From NCBI RefSeq assembly GCF_000616095.1, contig NZ_BAMS01000004.1:62001-126000 (forward strand): DNA of 64,000 bases, read 5' to 3'. Shown piece after piece: positions 50,902 through 60,741 of this stretch. The translations under genes were made by a program, and so were the position numbers. The DNA is from Sneathiella glossodoripedis JCM 23214. Its GTDB lineage: Bacteria > Pseudomonadota > Alphaproteobacteria > Sneathiellales > Sneathiellaceae. Positions within the stretch are counted from its first letter, which is position 1. Each line of letters opens with the position of its first letter. The notes below the pieces were generated by a model. It had not been told where the DNA came from and searched no databases. It was given only the letters and a program-made list of their open reading frames with translations.

Positions 50902-52106
50902 TTTTTTATCAACCTTAACTGTGTAACCTGCCGATAGGGCTTCCAACTTGTAAAGCCACCAATTTTGTTGGCTCTTGAAACATTAAGACGCGAAAGTTCA
51001 CCGTCATATTTGTCAAAAAGATCAAAAGCAATTTTTTCGCCTTCAATCGTCACCGTATTGGCAACAAGAATGCCCCCAGATTTGAGTGAACTCCAGCAGG
51101 CTTCAAATAAACCTTCAAGACTCAAACCTCCACCAATAAAAATACGGTCAGGGTGTTTCAGGCCATCAAGTGCTTGAGGCGCCATACCTTTCACAATTTG
51201 TAACGCTGGGACACCCAGAGTTCTCCTGTTTTTCTCAATATGTAGCAGCCTGCTTTCGTTATGCTCAACAGCAATTGCACGGTTTAGAGGGTTTTGGCGC
51301 ATCCATTCAATCCCGATGGAGCCAGACCCTGCTCCAACATCCCAAAGCAATAATCCGGGAATGGGATTCAAGGCCGATAGCGTTATGCTGCGAATTTCTT
51401 TTTTCGTTAGCTGACCGTCATGAGAGAACGCTTCATCATTTAAACCGGGAGCTGTAGAATGTGTGAGTTCCTTCAATGATTTTTCGCAAGTAATTGCGAT
51501 GGTGTTCAAGTCAGCTGCATTTTTGCCAATCCAGTCCTTAGCCGGTAACGTAATTTGGTTTTCGCTCACTCCGCCCATATGCTCCAAAACGCACAAGGAA
51601 CTCGAGGCATATCCTAAATCTACCAATAGCTTTGCCAATTTAGAAGGGGTCTCGCCATTGTCTGAAAGGGCCAATATTTTTGCGCCTTCAAATAAATGTG
51701 GAATTATTAGCTCTAGCGGTCGTCCATGAAGGGTAAGTTTTGTAACTTGGGACAAATCCCAACCCAGGCGCGCAGCGGCCAGCGAGAAAGCTGATGGACT
51801 TGTATATATCTTATAATCTTCAGGCTTGAGTCGCTTTGCGAAAGTTACACCAATGCCAAAATGCATCGGATCGCCAGTCGCCAAAATGACGACTTGCTTG
51901 CCAGCCATGCCGATGACGTCTTCAACCAGTTTCATCAGTGGACTTGGCCAACTCATTGTTTTGGCGGAAATAGTTGCCGGAATCATTGACAGATGCCGAT
52001 CTCCACCGATGATGAGTTCTGCACTTTGAATGACAGAGAGCAGCTCTGGTGAGAGATGCTCAAGGCCTTCATCGCCTACGCCAATTATGTGTAACCACGG
52101 CTTCAT
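50898..52106 (-). CDS. cobL: Precorrin-6Y C5,15-methyltransferase (decarboxylating)
   Basis: 402 aa fusion of a CbiE-type methyltransferase (residues 1-~205; HIIGVGDEGLEHLSPELLSVIQ, LATGDPMHFGIG) and a CbiT-type Rossmann methyltransferase/decarboxylase (LLWDVGAGSGSIGIEWMRQ, IFIGGGLSLEGLFEACW). ATG 52106 lies just after the cobH stop and fits the family start. Methylates C5 and C15 and decarboxylates the C12 acetate. Confidence 0.95.
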   Translation of the reverse strand: MKPWLHIIGVGDEGLEHLSPELLSVIQSAELIIGGDRHLSMIPATISAKTMSWPSPLMKLVEDVIGMAGKQVVILATGDPMHFGIGVTFAKRLKPEDYKIYTSPSAFSLAAARLGWDLSQVTKLTLHGRPLELIIPHLFEGAKILALSDNGETPSKLAKLLVDLGYASSSLCVLEHMGGVSENQITLPAKDWIGKNAADLNTIAITCEKSLKELTHSTAPGLNDEAFSHDGQLTKKEIRSITLSALNPIPGLLLWDVGAGSGSIGIEWMRQNPLNRAIAVEHNESRLLHIEKNRRTLGVPALQIVKGMAPQALDGLKHPDRIFIGGGLSLEGLFEACWSSLKSGGILVANTVTIEGEKIAFDLFDKYDGELSRLNVSRANKIGGFTSWKPYRQVTQLRLIKK

Positions 52107-52107
52107 G

Positions 52108-52743
52108 TCAGGTTGCATCCCTAGCGGCGGCGTTTAATGCGGCCGCGGCCATAGCGCTGCCTCCTTTTCGGCCTTTTATTGTAATAAACGGAATGTCTAA
52201 ATCCGCTTCAATCAGGGCTTGTTTGGATTCCGCTGCACCAACAAAACCAACCGGAAAACCTAGTATTGCCGCTGGTTTAGGGGCTCCGTTTTCGATCAGT
52301 TCGAGTAAATGAAAAAGGGCGGTGGGGGCGTTTCCAAAAACAGCAACAGCGCCACTCAAATATGGCAGCCATAATTCGACAGCAGCTGCCGAACGGGTTG
52401 TATTCAATTTCTGAGCCAGATCAGGAACGATTTCATTGTTTAGCGTACAAACAAGTTCATTTTGTCGAGGTAAAAATTTTTGGGTAATTCCATTTTTGAC
52501 CATTTCGCAATCACAAAGAACTGGCGCACCAGATCCAAGAGCTATCGCTGCTTCTTTTGCGATGTCATTACTAAATTCCAGGTCTTTTCGTATTTCCGGC
52601 ATGCCGCAGGCATGAATAATCCGGATCACCATATTGCGAAGCTCAGGGGATAAGCCGTCAAGATCTGTTTCAGCCTCTACCGTTGCAAACGATTGTGCAT
52701 AGATTGCAGCAGGATCTTTCACGTAATCATACATTTGCATCAA
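52108..52743 (-). CDS. cobH: Precorrin-8X methylmutase
   Basis: Moves the C11 methyl to C12, giving hydrogenobyrinate or cobyrinate. 211 aa. MVIRIIHACGMPEI has the catalytic His, LEFSNDIAKEAAIALGSGAPVLCDCEMVKNGI is the family core, and AAILGFPVGFVGAAESKQAL binds substrate. ATG 52743 overlaps the cbiX stop as ATGA; Met4 is an alternative. Confidence 0.95.
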   Translation of the reverse strand: MMQMYDYVKDPAAIYAQSFATVEAETDLDGLSPELRNMVIRIIHACGMPEIRKDLEFSNDIAKEAAIALGSGAPVLCDCEMVKNGITQKFLPRQNELVCTLNNEIVPDLAQKLNTTRSAAAVELWLPYLSGAVAVFGNAPTALFHLLELIENGAPKPAAILGFPVGFVGAAESKQALIEADLDIPFITIKGRKGGSAMAAAALNAAARDAT

Positions 52744-53759
52744 TCACTTTTTTTCATGCTTAATGGCCCCAAGGGGTGATCGGCATGGGGATAAGGATGA
52801 TGGTGATGGTCGTGATCGTGGGAATGGCCATCACCGTGATGATGTTGATGGCTATGATCGTGTGAATGGCTATGGGCTTCGCCTGTTCCAATCCCTTCCA
52901 CATGGTGATGATGGCTTTCCTGTATCATGCCGACTTCGTCTTCAAAGCCAAGCGCCTGCTCACGATACTTGCAAAGCCCGCAGTTCATGTTGTTGGTCCC
53001 CTCCAGAATTTCTCTGACGCGATCAGCAAAACAATCGAGTACGAGCGGATGATCATTCAGGTATGGGGCTTTTATGAATTCGATGTCAGGGTGCGCGGCT
53101 GCGACCTTGTCGGTGTAATCATAAATGCGATTGACGAGAACACCGGTAAACAGGAAATAAGGAAAAACGACGATGCGCTTATAACCAAGTCGGGCCGCAT
53201 GCTCCAGACCGGGTTCAACAAGAGGGAAGGTGACGCCGGAATATACTGTCTCTCCCCAGCCAAATCCAAGTCCCTCCCATAACATGCGCATGACTTTGCT
53301 GACATTGGAATTCGCATCAGGGTCCGATGCTCCTCTGCCTACGACAACAAGCATGGTTTCATGCATGGGTACATGCTCATCTGCACTTTCCAGTGCCTCG
53401 CGAATGCGGTCACCAGCAGCCCGGATCATTTTCAGATCAATTCCGAGTTCCCGGCCATATGAGATTTTAAGGTCTTCCTTTTTAGCGGCATAGGCATTCA
53501 GCACGGACGGAATATCATTTTTGGCGTGACCAGCCGCGAAGAGCATGCCGGGAACTGCAAGAATATGGTTATGTCCACTTTCCACCAGCTTATCCAGGCC
53601 AGTTCGGATAATGGGTGTTGCAAATTCAAGAAAACCGGATTCTACTTCATATTGGGGTAAACGCTCGGCTATCCCTTTGGCCACAGATGCAAATTCTCGA
53701 ACTGCGCCTTCATCGCGGCTCCCATGTCCGCATACCATTACACCAATTTTTTCCGTCAT
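52740..53759 (-). CDS. cbiX: Sirohydrochlorin cobaltochelatase CbiX with a His-rich tail
   Basis: Inserts cobalt into sirohydrochlorin, the early-cobalt step. 339 aa. The two-domain CbiX-long form is visible: VMVCGHGSRDEGAVREFASV and the domain-1 VPGMLFAAGHAKNDIPSVL (His ligands), then VVVGRGASDPDANSNVSKV and FPYFLFTGVLVNRIYD. A conserved CGLCKYREQ motif (near 285) precedes a tail in which about 21 of the last 59 residues are histidine. I chose ATG 53759 because GGAG lies 6 bases upstream. First gene of a six-gene unit. A siroheme ferrochelatase role is not excluded. Confidence 0.92.
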   Translation of the reverse strand: MTEKIGVMVCGHGSRDEGAVREFASVAKGIAERLPQYEVESGFLEFATPIIRTGLDKLVESGHNHILAVPGMLFAAGHAKNDIPSVLNAYAAKKEDLKISYGRELGIDLKMIRAAGDRIREALESADEHVPMHETMLVVVGRGASDPDANSNVSKVMRMLWEGLGFGWGETVYSGVTFPLVEPGLEHAARLGYKRIVVFPYFLFTGVLVNRIYDYTDKVAAAHPDIEFIKAPYLNDHPLVLDCFADRVREILEGTNNMNCGLCKYREQALGFEDEVGMIQESHHHHVEGIGTGEAHSHSHDHSHQHHHGDGHSHDHDHHHHPYPHADHPLGPLSMKKSD

Positions 53760-53869
53760 ATCCAGCTCCATTTGGCAGCAGTTACTGGGCTTGCAAATAT
53801 AGATGCAAGCCCTGACTTGCTTTTGAAATATTTGTTGACGCAAGTTTTCCTGCACACCATCCTTGCGCC

Positions 53870-54871
53870 ATGTCTACCCACTTCTATCATTTTGTCGACA
53901 ACTCTTTTGATCCGTTTGCCATCGCGTTTGTTGCTCTGGTGATTGATCTTTTGATTGGTGATCCGAAGTGGCTGTATAGAAAAATTCCCCATCCTGTTGT
54001 TTTGATTGGAAATTTTATTTCGACTTTGGAGAAGCACCTGCTTCTCATGCGATCCTCGTGGATTGTTCAAGTGGTTTTGGGGACCGCCCTCGTTATTGTG
54101 GTTGTTTTGATCACCGGCTTTTTGGGAGGCATAATCGCCAGTCTTCTGGGGTCTCTTCCCTTTGGTGGGATTCTGATCGCAGTTGTCGCCAGTACGCTTA
54201 TTGCCTGCCGTGGCTTGTATGTTGCGGTAAGGCAGGTCCGAGATGGACTTTCCATATCCTTGCAAAAGGCCCGAATGGCAGTTCGTCATATTGTTGGGCG
54301 TGATCCCGACAGTCTCAATGAAGCAGCCGTTTGTCGTGCATCTATCGAAAGCCTTGCCGAAAATTTTCTGGATGGCACTGTGGCGCCACTTTTTTGGTTT
54401 GTTGTACTGGGTTTGCCGGGGTTGTTTGCTTATAAGGCAATAAATACGCTTGATAGCATGATTGGCCACAGGAATGACCGTTACGAGTATTTTGGCAAAT
54501 TTGCTGCCCGACTTGACGATGTGGCTAACTATATTCCGGCCAGATTGACCACGGTAATTATCATTTTCGGGGCTGTTTTTGCGCGAAAAGGAGATGTTCG
54601 CGGGGCCATAAACGCGACCCTTGCTGATGCTGGAAAACACAAAAGTGTGAATGCGGGGTGGGCAGAAGCTGCGATGGCGGGTGCTCTCGGAATTGCACTC
54701 GCGGGCCCCCGTCAGTATGAGGGTAAGGTAACAACAGATCACTGGATGAATGAGGGCGGGAGGAAGGATTGCACGTTGCACGACATATCCGCAGCCCTTG
54801 CTCTGTATCGTATTTGCGTTATGGGACTGCTTGCAGGGCTTATTGTGATCGCCAGTCTTGTTACACTTTAG
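53870..54871 (+). CDS. cbiB: Adenosylcobinamide-phosphate synthase CbiB
   Basis: Attaches the aminopropanol(-phosphate) arm to adenosylcobyrate. Called CobD in oxygen-pathway naming. 333 aa membrane protein with about five TM segments; VALVIDLLIGDPKWLYRKIPHPVVLIG is the N-terminal signature, with SIESLAENFLDGTVAPLFWF, NTLDSMIGHRNDRYEYFGKFAARLDD and the C-terminal WAEAAMAGALGIALAGPRQY. A single-gene unit, with 110 bases to the divergent cbiX and interlocked stops with cobQ. Confidence 0.95.
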   Translation: MSTHFYHFVDNSFDPFAIAFVALVIDLLIGDPKWLYRKIPHPVVLIGNFISTLEKHLLLMRSSWIVQVVLGTALVIVVVLITGFLGGIIASLLGSLPFGGILIAVVASTLIACRGLYVAVRQVRDGLSISLQKARMAVRHIVGRDPDSLNEAAVCRASIESLAENFLDGTVAPLFWFVVLGLPGLFAYKAINTLDSMIGHRNDRYEYFGKFAARLDDVANYIPARLTTVIIIFGAVFARKGDVRGAINATLADAGKHKSVNAGWAEAAMAGALGIALAGPRQYEGKVTTDHWMNEGGRKDCTLHDISAALALYRICVMGLLAGLIVIASLVTL

Positions 54872-56361
54872 CATTGGGCGATCTCCAGCATTCTGTCGAT
54901 ATCCAAATGCTTTTCCAAATGCTGTGAAAGTTGGTCCAGTGTGTTTTCAATCTCGGTTTCAAAATGACGGACACGACGGGTGTGTGGTTTCAGTTCATTT
55001 AAAAAACTCAGGCGAAACTCATCATTTGCAAATAACCCATGAAGGTAAGTCCCCATAATCGAACCGTCAGCAGATTGGCAGCCATCAGGACCGGATTGTA
55101 ACCTTAAAAAGGGGTGCTTTAGCGCTTCACCGCGGCATTCACCCAGATGCATGTGGTATCCGTTGACAACACATTGACTGGGAATATGCGTACCGTTTTC
55201 CTGAAGGAGTTTTTTATTGCCCGACATGGTGGTTTCGAAATCAAGGAGCCCAAGTCCTTCAATTTTCCGTGTGCTTCCTTCAATACCATCAGGGTCACGG
55301 ATCACCTTGCCCAGCATTTGATATCCACCGCAAATACCTAACAGCTTTCCGCCTCGTCGTAAATGAGCCTTGATATCGATATCCCAACCTTGATCTTTTA
55401 GAAATCTCATATCTGCGATTGTGGATTTTGATCCAGGCAAAATGACAAGATCGCTATTGCCCGGGATCGGTTCGCCTGCGGAAACCATGATGAGTTTGAC
55501 ACCGGGCTCACTCCTTAAGGGGTCAAAATCATCAAAATTGGCAATTCTGGAAAAAATGGGAACAGCAATGTGTATGGTCGGTGACTTTTCCTCTGAATTC
55601 CAGTTGTGAACGTCTTTGAGCGCACGCGTGGACGGCTCGATTGAGAAAGCATCTTCCGGAGGTAATTTTTTTGCCGCATTGAAAAAGGGAACAACTCCCA
55701 TACTCTGCCAACCGGTTTTCGCGGTCGTTATTTTCAAACCATCATCAAATAATGTGAGGTCTCCACGAAATTTATTGACGATATAGCCCTGAACGCGTTT
55801 CTTTTCGGAGGCACTTAATAAGGCGTGAGTGCCAACTATTTGCGCGATAACACCGCCCCGATCTATATCACCAGCCAGGATCACTGGTATATCCGCAGCT
55901 TCAGCAAAACCCATATTGGCAATATCATTTTTGCGTAAATTGACTTCGGCCGGGCTCCCGGCACCTTCAATAATAACAAAATCGTATTTGTTTTTTAACC
56001 GGTTAAAACTATCTAGTGAGTGAGGAAGAAGTGTCCGCTTGATTTCCTGATATTCCCTCGCGTCTGCGCTCTTCACCATGTGGCCTTGAACCACAACCTG
56101 CGCTCCAATGTCTGATTGGGGTTTTAGTAAAATCGGGTTCATGTGGTTGGATAGAGGAACCCGCGCAGCTCTGGCTTGCAGGGCTTGTGCACGGCCAACT
56201 TCACCGCCCTCAACCGTAACTGCTGCATTGTTGGACATATTTTGCGGTTTAAACGGTGCGACGGACAGCCCACGATTAACAAGTGCACGGGCGATGCCAG
56301 CGACAAGTAAAGACTTGCCAACATCTGAGCCTGTTCCTTGTATCATCAGGGCGTAGGACAT
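54868..56361 (-). CDS. cobQ: Cobyric acid synthase
   Basis: Amidates side chains b, d, e and g of adenosylcobyrinate a,c-diamide. 497 aa. ALMIQGTGSDVGKSLLVAGIARAL is the P-loop region, FKPQNMSNNAAVT follows, and the glutaminase domain has LLGICGGYQMLGK (catalytic Cys) and SIMGTYLHGLF (catalytic His). Shares one base with the cobO stop and converges with cbiB through an interlocked TTAG. Confidence 0.96.
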   Translation of the reverse strand: MSYALMIQGTGSDVGKSLLVAGIARALVNRGLSVAPFKPQNMSNNAAVTVEGGEVGRAQALQARAARVPLSNHMNPILLKPQSDIGAQVVVQGHMVKSADAREYQEIKRTLLPHSLDSFNRLKNKYDFVIIEGAGSPAEVNLRKNDIANMGFAEAADIPVILAGDIDRGGVIAQIVGTHALLSASEKKRVQGYIVNKFRGDLTLFDDGLKITTAKTGWQSMGVVPFFNAAKKLPPEDAFSIEPSTRALKDVHNWNSEEKSPTIHIAVPIFSRIANFDDFDPLRSEPGVKLIMVSAGEPIPGNSDLVILPGSKSTIADMRFLKDQGWDIDIKAHLRRGGKLLGICGGYQMLGKVIRDPDGIEGSTRKIEGLGLLDFETTMSGNKKLLQENGTHIPSQCVVNGYHMHLGECRGEALKHPFLRLQSGPDGCQSADGSIMGTYLHGLFANDEFRLSFLNELKPHTRRVRHFETEIENTLDQLSQHLEKHLDIDRMLEIAQC

Positions 56362-56996
56362 TAAAATTCGATGCCCACCTGAGCTTTCACGCCGGATCGG
56401 AACGGATGTTTGATCTGCGTCATTTCGGTCACCAGATCCGCGATCTCAATCAATTCCTCTTTGGCATTACGGCCTGTGACAACTACGTGTAGTTGTTCTG
56501 GTTTTCTGGATAGAAAATCTACAACTTCCCCAAGGTCGATGCTGTCGTATCTGAGCACGATATTGAGCTCATCAAGGATGATCATATCAAATTCCGGATT
56601 ATCACCGCGGCAGGCCTCGATCATGGATTTTGATTTTTCCCATGCCTTTTCGGCAGCGCGAATGTCCCTCTCACGATCCTGTGTCTCCCAGGTGAAACCT
56701 TCACCCATAGTGTGGATTTCAATCTGTTCAGGGAATGCCTCTAATACTTTTCTTTCACCAGTTTCCCATTTGCCTTTCACATACTGAACCACGCCAACAC
56801 GCATATCATTTCCAATCGCGCGCGCTGCAAGTCCGAATGCCGCTGTTGATTTTCCTTTTCCTTTTCCGGTGTGAACAATCAACAATCCCTTTTCTATGGT
56901 TTTCGTCGCGAGCATCTTGTCACGAGCCGCCTTTTTTTTGCGTGCTTTTTCGTTTGCGCGAGCGATTTCCTCTTCTGTCAGCTTCGTCTTGCTCAT
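56361..56996 (-). CDS. cobO: Cob(I)yrinic acid a,c-diamide adenosyltransferase
   Basis: Adds the 5'-deoxyadenosyl group to cobalt (BtuR/CobA-Salmonella type). 211 aa. P-loop VHTGKGKGKSTAAFGLAARA, VVQYVKGKWETGER, and FDMIILDELNIVLRY. A lysine-rich N-terminus precedes the fold. Overlaps cobN by four bases (ATGA), so it is coupled to it. Confidence 0.96.
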   Translation of the reverse strand: MSKTKLTEEEIARANEKARKKKAARDKMLATKTIEKGLLIVHTGKGKGKSTAAFGLAARAIGNDMRVGVVQYVKGKWETGERKVLEAFPEQIEIHTMGEGFTWETQDRERDIRAAEKAWEKSKSMIEACRGDNPEFDMIILDELNIVLRYDSIDLGEVVDFLSRKPEQLHVVVTGRNAKEELIEIADLVTEMTQIKHPFRSGVKAQVGIEF

Positions 56997-59900
56997 GCAT
57001 TTGCCTCCTTTTTGAGTTGCTCAATGTCGACACCGAGACTGTTGCGTCGCGGTTGCCATAACCCTCTTTCAATCGCCTCTTCAAAGCGATCGAGTATATC
57101 GCGTAGTGCATCAGGGTTATTTGTTTTCAGAAAATCCCAAACCTCTGGGTCACAGATATAGGCATCATACAGGATGTCAAAATGATGATCTTTGACGGCC
57201 TTGGCTGTCGCCGCGAACGCAAAAAGATAATCCACTGTGGCGCTCATTTCGAAGGCACCCTTGTATCCATGCCGCATCACGCTTTGTATCCATTTCGGAT
57301 TGGCCGCACGAGCACGGACCACTCTTCCGATTTCATCTTCGAGTGTTCTGATTTTCGGGTTTTCAGGTCGTGAGTGATCGTTGTGATAAATGTCCGGCTG
57401 ACTACCTTTCAAATGCCGAATTGCCGCGGTCACTCCCCCTTCAAACTGGTAATAATCATCGCTATCCAACAGGTCATGTTCGCGGTTGTCCTGATTGTGA
57501 ATAACTGCGTCTACTGATTTAAGCCTTGTTTCAAAAATTCCATGAGCGGCGAGTCCGTCTTCTTTGGAACCATAGGCATATCCTCCCCAGGCCACATAAG
57601 CTTTCGCAAGGTCGGCATCATCTGACCAACCTTTTTCATCGATAAGGGCTTGCAGACCCGCTCCGTAGGCACCGGGTTTTGATCCAAACAATCGAAATGC
57701 GGCCCGATGTGACGCATCCTCGCTGGCTACTCCTTGCTCAATCAATTTTTGCGCATCTTGGTGAACTCGTGCAGCTATCGGATTGATTTTTTCTGGCTCA
57801 TCCAGTTTGGATACGGCCCTTACTGCGCTATCAAATAGCGCCATTTGCTGAGGAAAGGCATCTCTGAAAAAACCTGAAATACGGAGTGTCACATCAATTC
57901 GGGGACGATCCAGCATGCTTGCAGGAATGATTTCAAATCCAGTTACGCGATTTGAGGCTTTATCCCATTTTGGGCGAACCCCCATCAAGGCAAGTGCTTG
58001 AGCGATATCATCACCGCCAGTTCGCATGTTCGAAGTTCCCCATGCACTCAGGATCATGGATTTGGGCCAGCTTCCATTTTGTTGCCGATAGTGATTGATC
58101 AATCGTTCTGCTGATTTCCACCCCAAAAGCCATGCTGTGGGGGTTGGTACGGAACGGCTATCAACGGAATAGAAATTTCTGCCAGTTGGCAAGACATCAT
58201 TTCTACCGCGTGTTGGTGCACCAGAAGGGCCTGCAGGAACAAATCGTCCGTCTAACGCAGTCAGGACAGCATCAAGCTCTTTATCACCGCAACTTTCCAC
58301 AACTGGTTTAAGATAAGTTCTGACATATTCAAGTACTGATGCTGTGTTTTTCCAGGTGGGATCAATCGGTGTTTCTGCACTGATCAAAGAAGCCGCCAGA
58401 ATCTCAAGCCTTTCGACCGTATCCGCATTTGTACGCCATTTAGTATTGATATTCTGTAGTGCTGAAGGTTTCTCACCCAACCAAGGGTCGGCCATCACAC
58501 AATCTAGCGGGTCGAAATCCTCATGTAAGTTAAGATCCTTTGCCAAAGCCCGTATGAGTGACTGGTTCTTATCAACACCATCACCACGGGGAATTCTGAC
58601 AAGCGCAACCAGAAGGTCGACAAGAGATTTATTCGTGGGTGATTGGCCAAAAACATGCAAGCCGTCGCGGATTTGCAGCTCTTTTAGTTCGCAAAGGTAA
58701 TTATCCAGTTTGCTTAGCTGTTCTTCTTCCGGATCAATTGGAGCGATCCCGCAATCCTGATCTATGCCGGATAGCTGTGTCATCTCTAGAATTTGGGTTC
58801 TAAGTAGTTCCAGCCGTCGTGGGTCAACACCCGCGGCTTCATAATATTCATCGACCAAACGTTCCAGATCAGCCAGCGGCCCATAACTTTCCGCGCGGGT
58901 CATAGGGGGTGTTAGGTGATCAATAATAACAGCGGCGCTCCGCCTTTTCGCCTGAGTTCCCTCGCCAGGATCATTGACAATAAACGGATATATATGGGGC
59001 AGGGGGCCAAACACAGCTTCCGGATAACATTCAGAGGAAAGTGCAAGCGATTTTCCGGGCAGCCACTCCATATTTCCGTGCTTGCCCATGTGAATTACGG
59101 CATGGATACCTGCAATTTCACGTAACCAGATATAAAACGCCAGATACCCATGAGGTGGGACCAAATCGGGATCATGGTAACTTGAGGCGGGGTCTATATT
59201 GTATCCACGTGCGGGCTGTATCCCGATAAAAATATTGTCATATTGCACTATAGATAGGTGAAATTCACCATCCACAAAAAAGGGATCGGCGTCTGGTGTC
59301 CCCCACCTTTGTGTGATTTCGGTCTGTACTTTGGTAGGCAGAAGAGAAAAATGATGCCGATAATCAGCAAGCGTAAGACTACAGTCACTGAGTTTAATTT
59401 TTTCTATGTTGCGGTCATTGGTTGGCCCCGCAAGTAATCGGCTGATCAGATCGCTGCCATTTTCAGGCAGGTCTGACGCCGTGTAACCCGCGCGTTTTAA
59501 TCGCTTGAGTAACTCAATCGTTCCGGCGGGGGTGTCAAGCCCCACACCATTTCCAAGTCGTCCGTTTTTGTTTGGATAGTTGGCAAGAATGATCGCGACT
59601 TTTCGATCTTCAATCATTGTTGTCGAAAGTCGTGCCCAATTGCTCGCAAGTGTTGCGACAAAATCGATGCGATCCACAACTGATTTATAGGACACAAGGT
59701 TGGTTTGTGTGTTGGTGTCGAAGCCGGCATCCGCCTTGAACGATACCGCACGGCTCAGGATACGCCCATCCACTTCGGGAAGGGCTACATTCATGGCTAT
59801 GTCTCGAGCTGATAATCCGTTGAGCCCGTCTCGCCAGCCGTCTTCATTACCGCCTGAAAATATGACCTGCAACACTGGGCAATTTGCATGATCAAAAGGA

Positions 59901-60739
59901 GTTTCTTTTTGGGCTCCGCCCGGTGTACTGACAGCAAATCCGGTAGCGTTCAGGATAACGGCTGGCATGCATTCATGTATACAGTTCTGCACGACACCAG
60001 CGGAAACCGGATCTTTCAAGCTGGAGACAAATATGGGAAGGGGGTTAAGGCCTTTGTTTTGCAGCGCCTTGATCAAATCAATTACGGGCGAGAGATTATT
60101 CGCTTGAAAAAGAGCACGATAAAATACGATCAGAGCGACAGGATTGTCATTTACCCATTGTTCTTGGATATGTTTAAGCTCGGTGGCTGCGGTGTCTGGC
60201 CAGTATAAACCTGCATTCAATAATGGGCGCGGTTCACGCCAATCGCTTATACCATCCAATAGAAACTGGCAATAGTTCAGGAACTGACGATAATTTTCAC
60301 CTCCTCCTTGCACTAGATATTGCCACAATCGGTGACTGACTTCCCGAGGCAGAGTGTTAAGCCCTGCAAGTTCTTCATCCGGCTGGTCATCCCCGGGTAA
60401 AAAAGCAAGCTTGATACCTTTTTTACGGCAACATTCGGTTATTTGTTCAACGCCATAAGGCCAGTAACCAACACCACCCAAAAGTCGCACGACAACCAGC
60501 TTTGCATGAGCGATGATTTCTTCCACATATATATCTACGCTCAAATTGTGAATGAGTTGCATGGAGTTTGCCAGTCGCAGATCATTCAGCGGTTTATGGC
60601 TTTCACCATTAACAGTGGCAAGCGATGACAGCTCTGTATCGGCTGCGCTTAAAAATACAATATTCCCGGGGCTCTGACCTAGATCTACAGCTTCGGATCC
60701 ATCGGAAATACCACCGGGTGTCGCCGCCAGTAAATGCAT
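56993..60739 (-). CDS. cobN: Aerobic-type cobaltochelatase subunit CobN
   Basis: Large porphyrin-binding subunit (1248 aa) that inserts cobalt into hydrogenobyrinate a,c-diamide with the CobS/CobT AAA partners, which are not in the window. VIHMGKHGNMEWLPGKSLALS, IYPFIVNDPGEGTQAKRRSAAVIIDHLTPPMTRA and EYYEAAGVDPRR, plus the C-terminal SMILSAWGTSNMRTGGDDIAQAL, are the family blocks. Length matches CobN (about 1250-1280). Follows cobW by two bases. Its presence with CbiX, CbiD and CbiG is discussed as a finding. Confidence 0.96.
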   Translation of the reverse strand: MHLLAATPGGISDGSEAVDLGQSPGNIVFLSAADTELSSLATVNGESHKPLNDLRLANSMQLIHNLSVDIYVEEIIAHAKLVVVRLLGGVGYWPYGVEQITECCRKKGIKLAFLPGDDQPDEELAGLNTLPREVSHRLWQYLVQGGGENYRQFLNYCQFLLDGISDWREPRPLLNAGLYWPDTAATELKHIQEQWVNDNPVALIVFYRALFQANNLSPVIDLIKALQNKGLNPLPIFVSSLKDPVSAGVVQNCIHECMPAVILNATGFAVSTPGGAQKETPFDHANCPVLQVIFSGGNEDGWRDGLNGLSARDIAMNVALPEVDGRILSRAVSFKADAGFDTNTQTNLVSYKSVVDRIDFVATLASNWARLSTTMIEDRKVAIILANYPNKNGRLGNGVGLDTPAGTIELLKRLKRAGYTASDLPENGSDLISRLLAGPTNDRNIEKIKLSDCSLTLADYRHHFSLLPTKVQTEITQRWGTPDADPFFVDGEFHLSIVQYDNIFIGIQPARGYNIDPASSYHDPDLVPPHGYLAFYIWLREIAGIHAVIHMGKHGNMEWLPGKSLALSSECYPEAVFGPLPHIYPFIVNDPGEGTQAKRRSAAVIIDHLTPPMTRAESYGPLADLERLVDEYYEAAGVDPRRLELLRTQILEMTQLSGIDQDCGIAPIDPEEEQLSKLDNYLCELKELQIRDGLHVFGQSPTNKSLVDLLVALVRIPRGDGVDKNQSLIRALAKDLNLHEDFDPLDCVMADPWLGEKPSALQNINTKWRTNADTVERLEILAASLISAETPIDPTWKNTASVLEYVRTYLKPVVESCGDKELDAVLTALDGRFVPAGPSGAPTRGRNDVLPTGRNFYSVDSRSVPTPTAWLLGWKSAERLINHYRQQNGSWPKSMILSAWGTSNMRTGGDDIAQALALMGVRPKWDKASNRVTGFEIIPASMLDRPRIDVTLRISGFFRDAFPQQMALFDSAVRAVSKLDEPEKINPIAARVHQDAQKLIEQGVASEDASHRAAFRLFGSKPGAYGAGLQALIDEKGWSDDADLAKAYVAWGGYAYGSKEDGLAAHGIFETRLKSVDAVIHNQDNREHDLLDSDDYYQFEGGVTAAIRHLKGSQPDIYHNDHSRPENPKIRTLEDEIGRVVRARAANPKWIQSVMRHGYKGAFEMSATVDYLFAFAATAKAVKDHHFDILYDAYICDPEVWDFLKTNNPDALRDILDRFEEAIERGLWQPRRNSLGVDIEQLKKEANA

Positions 60740-60741
60740 GA

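Noticed and set aside
53756-54874. 372-codon open frame on the minus strand opposite cbiB
   Set aside because: Its translation is low-complexity and unlike any family, and cbiB on the other strand has complete family motifs; it is an antisense shadow.
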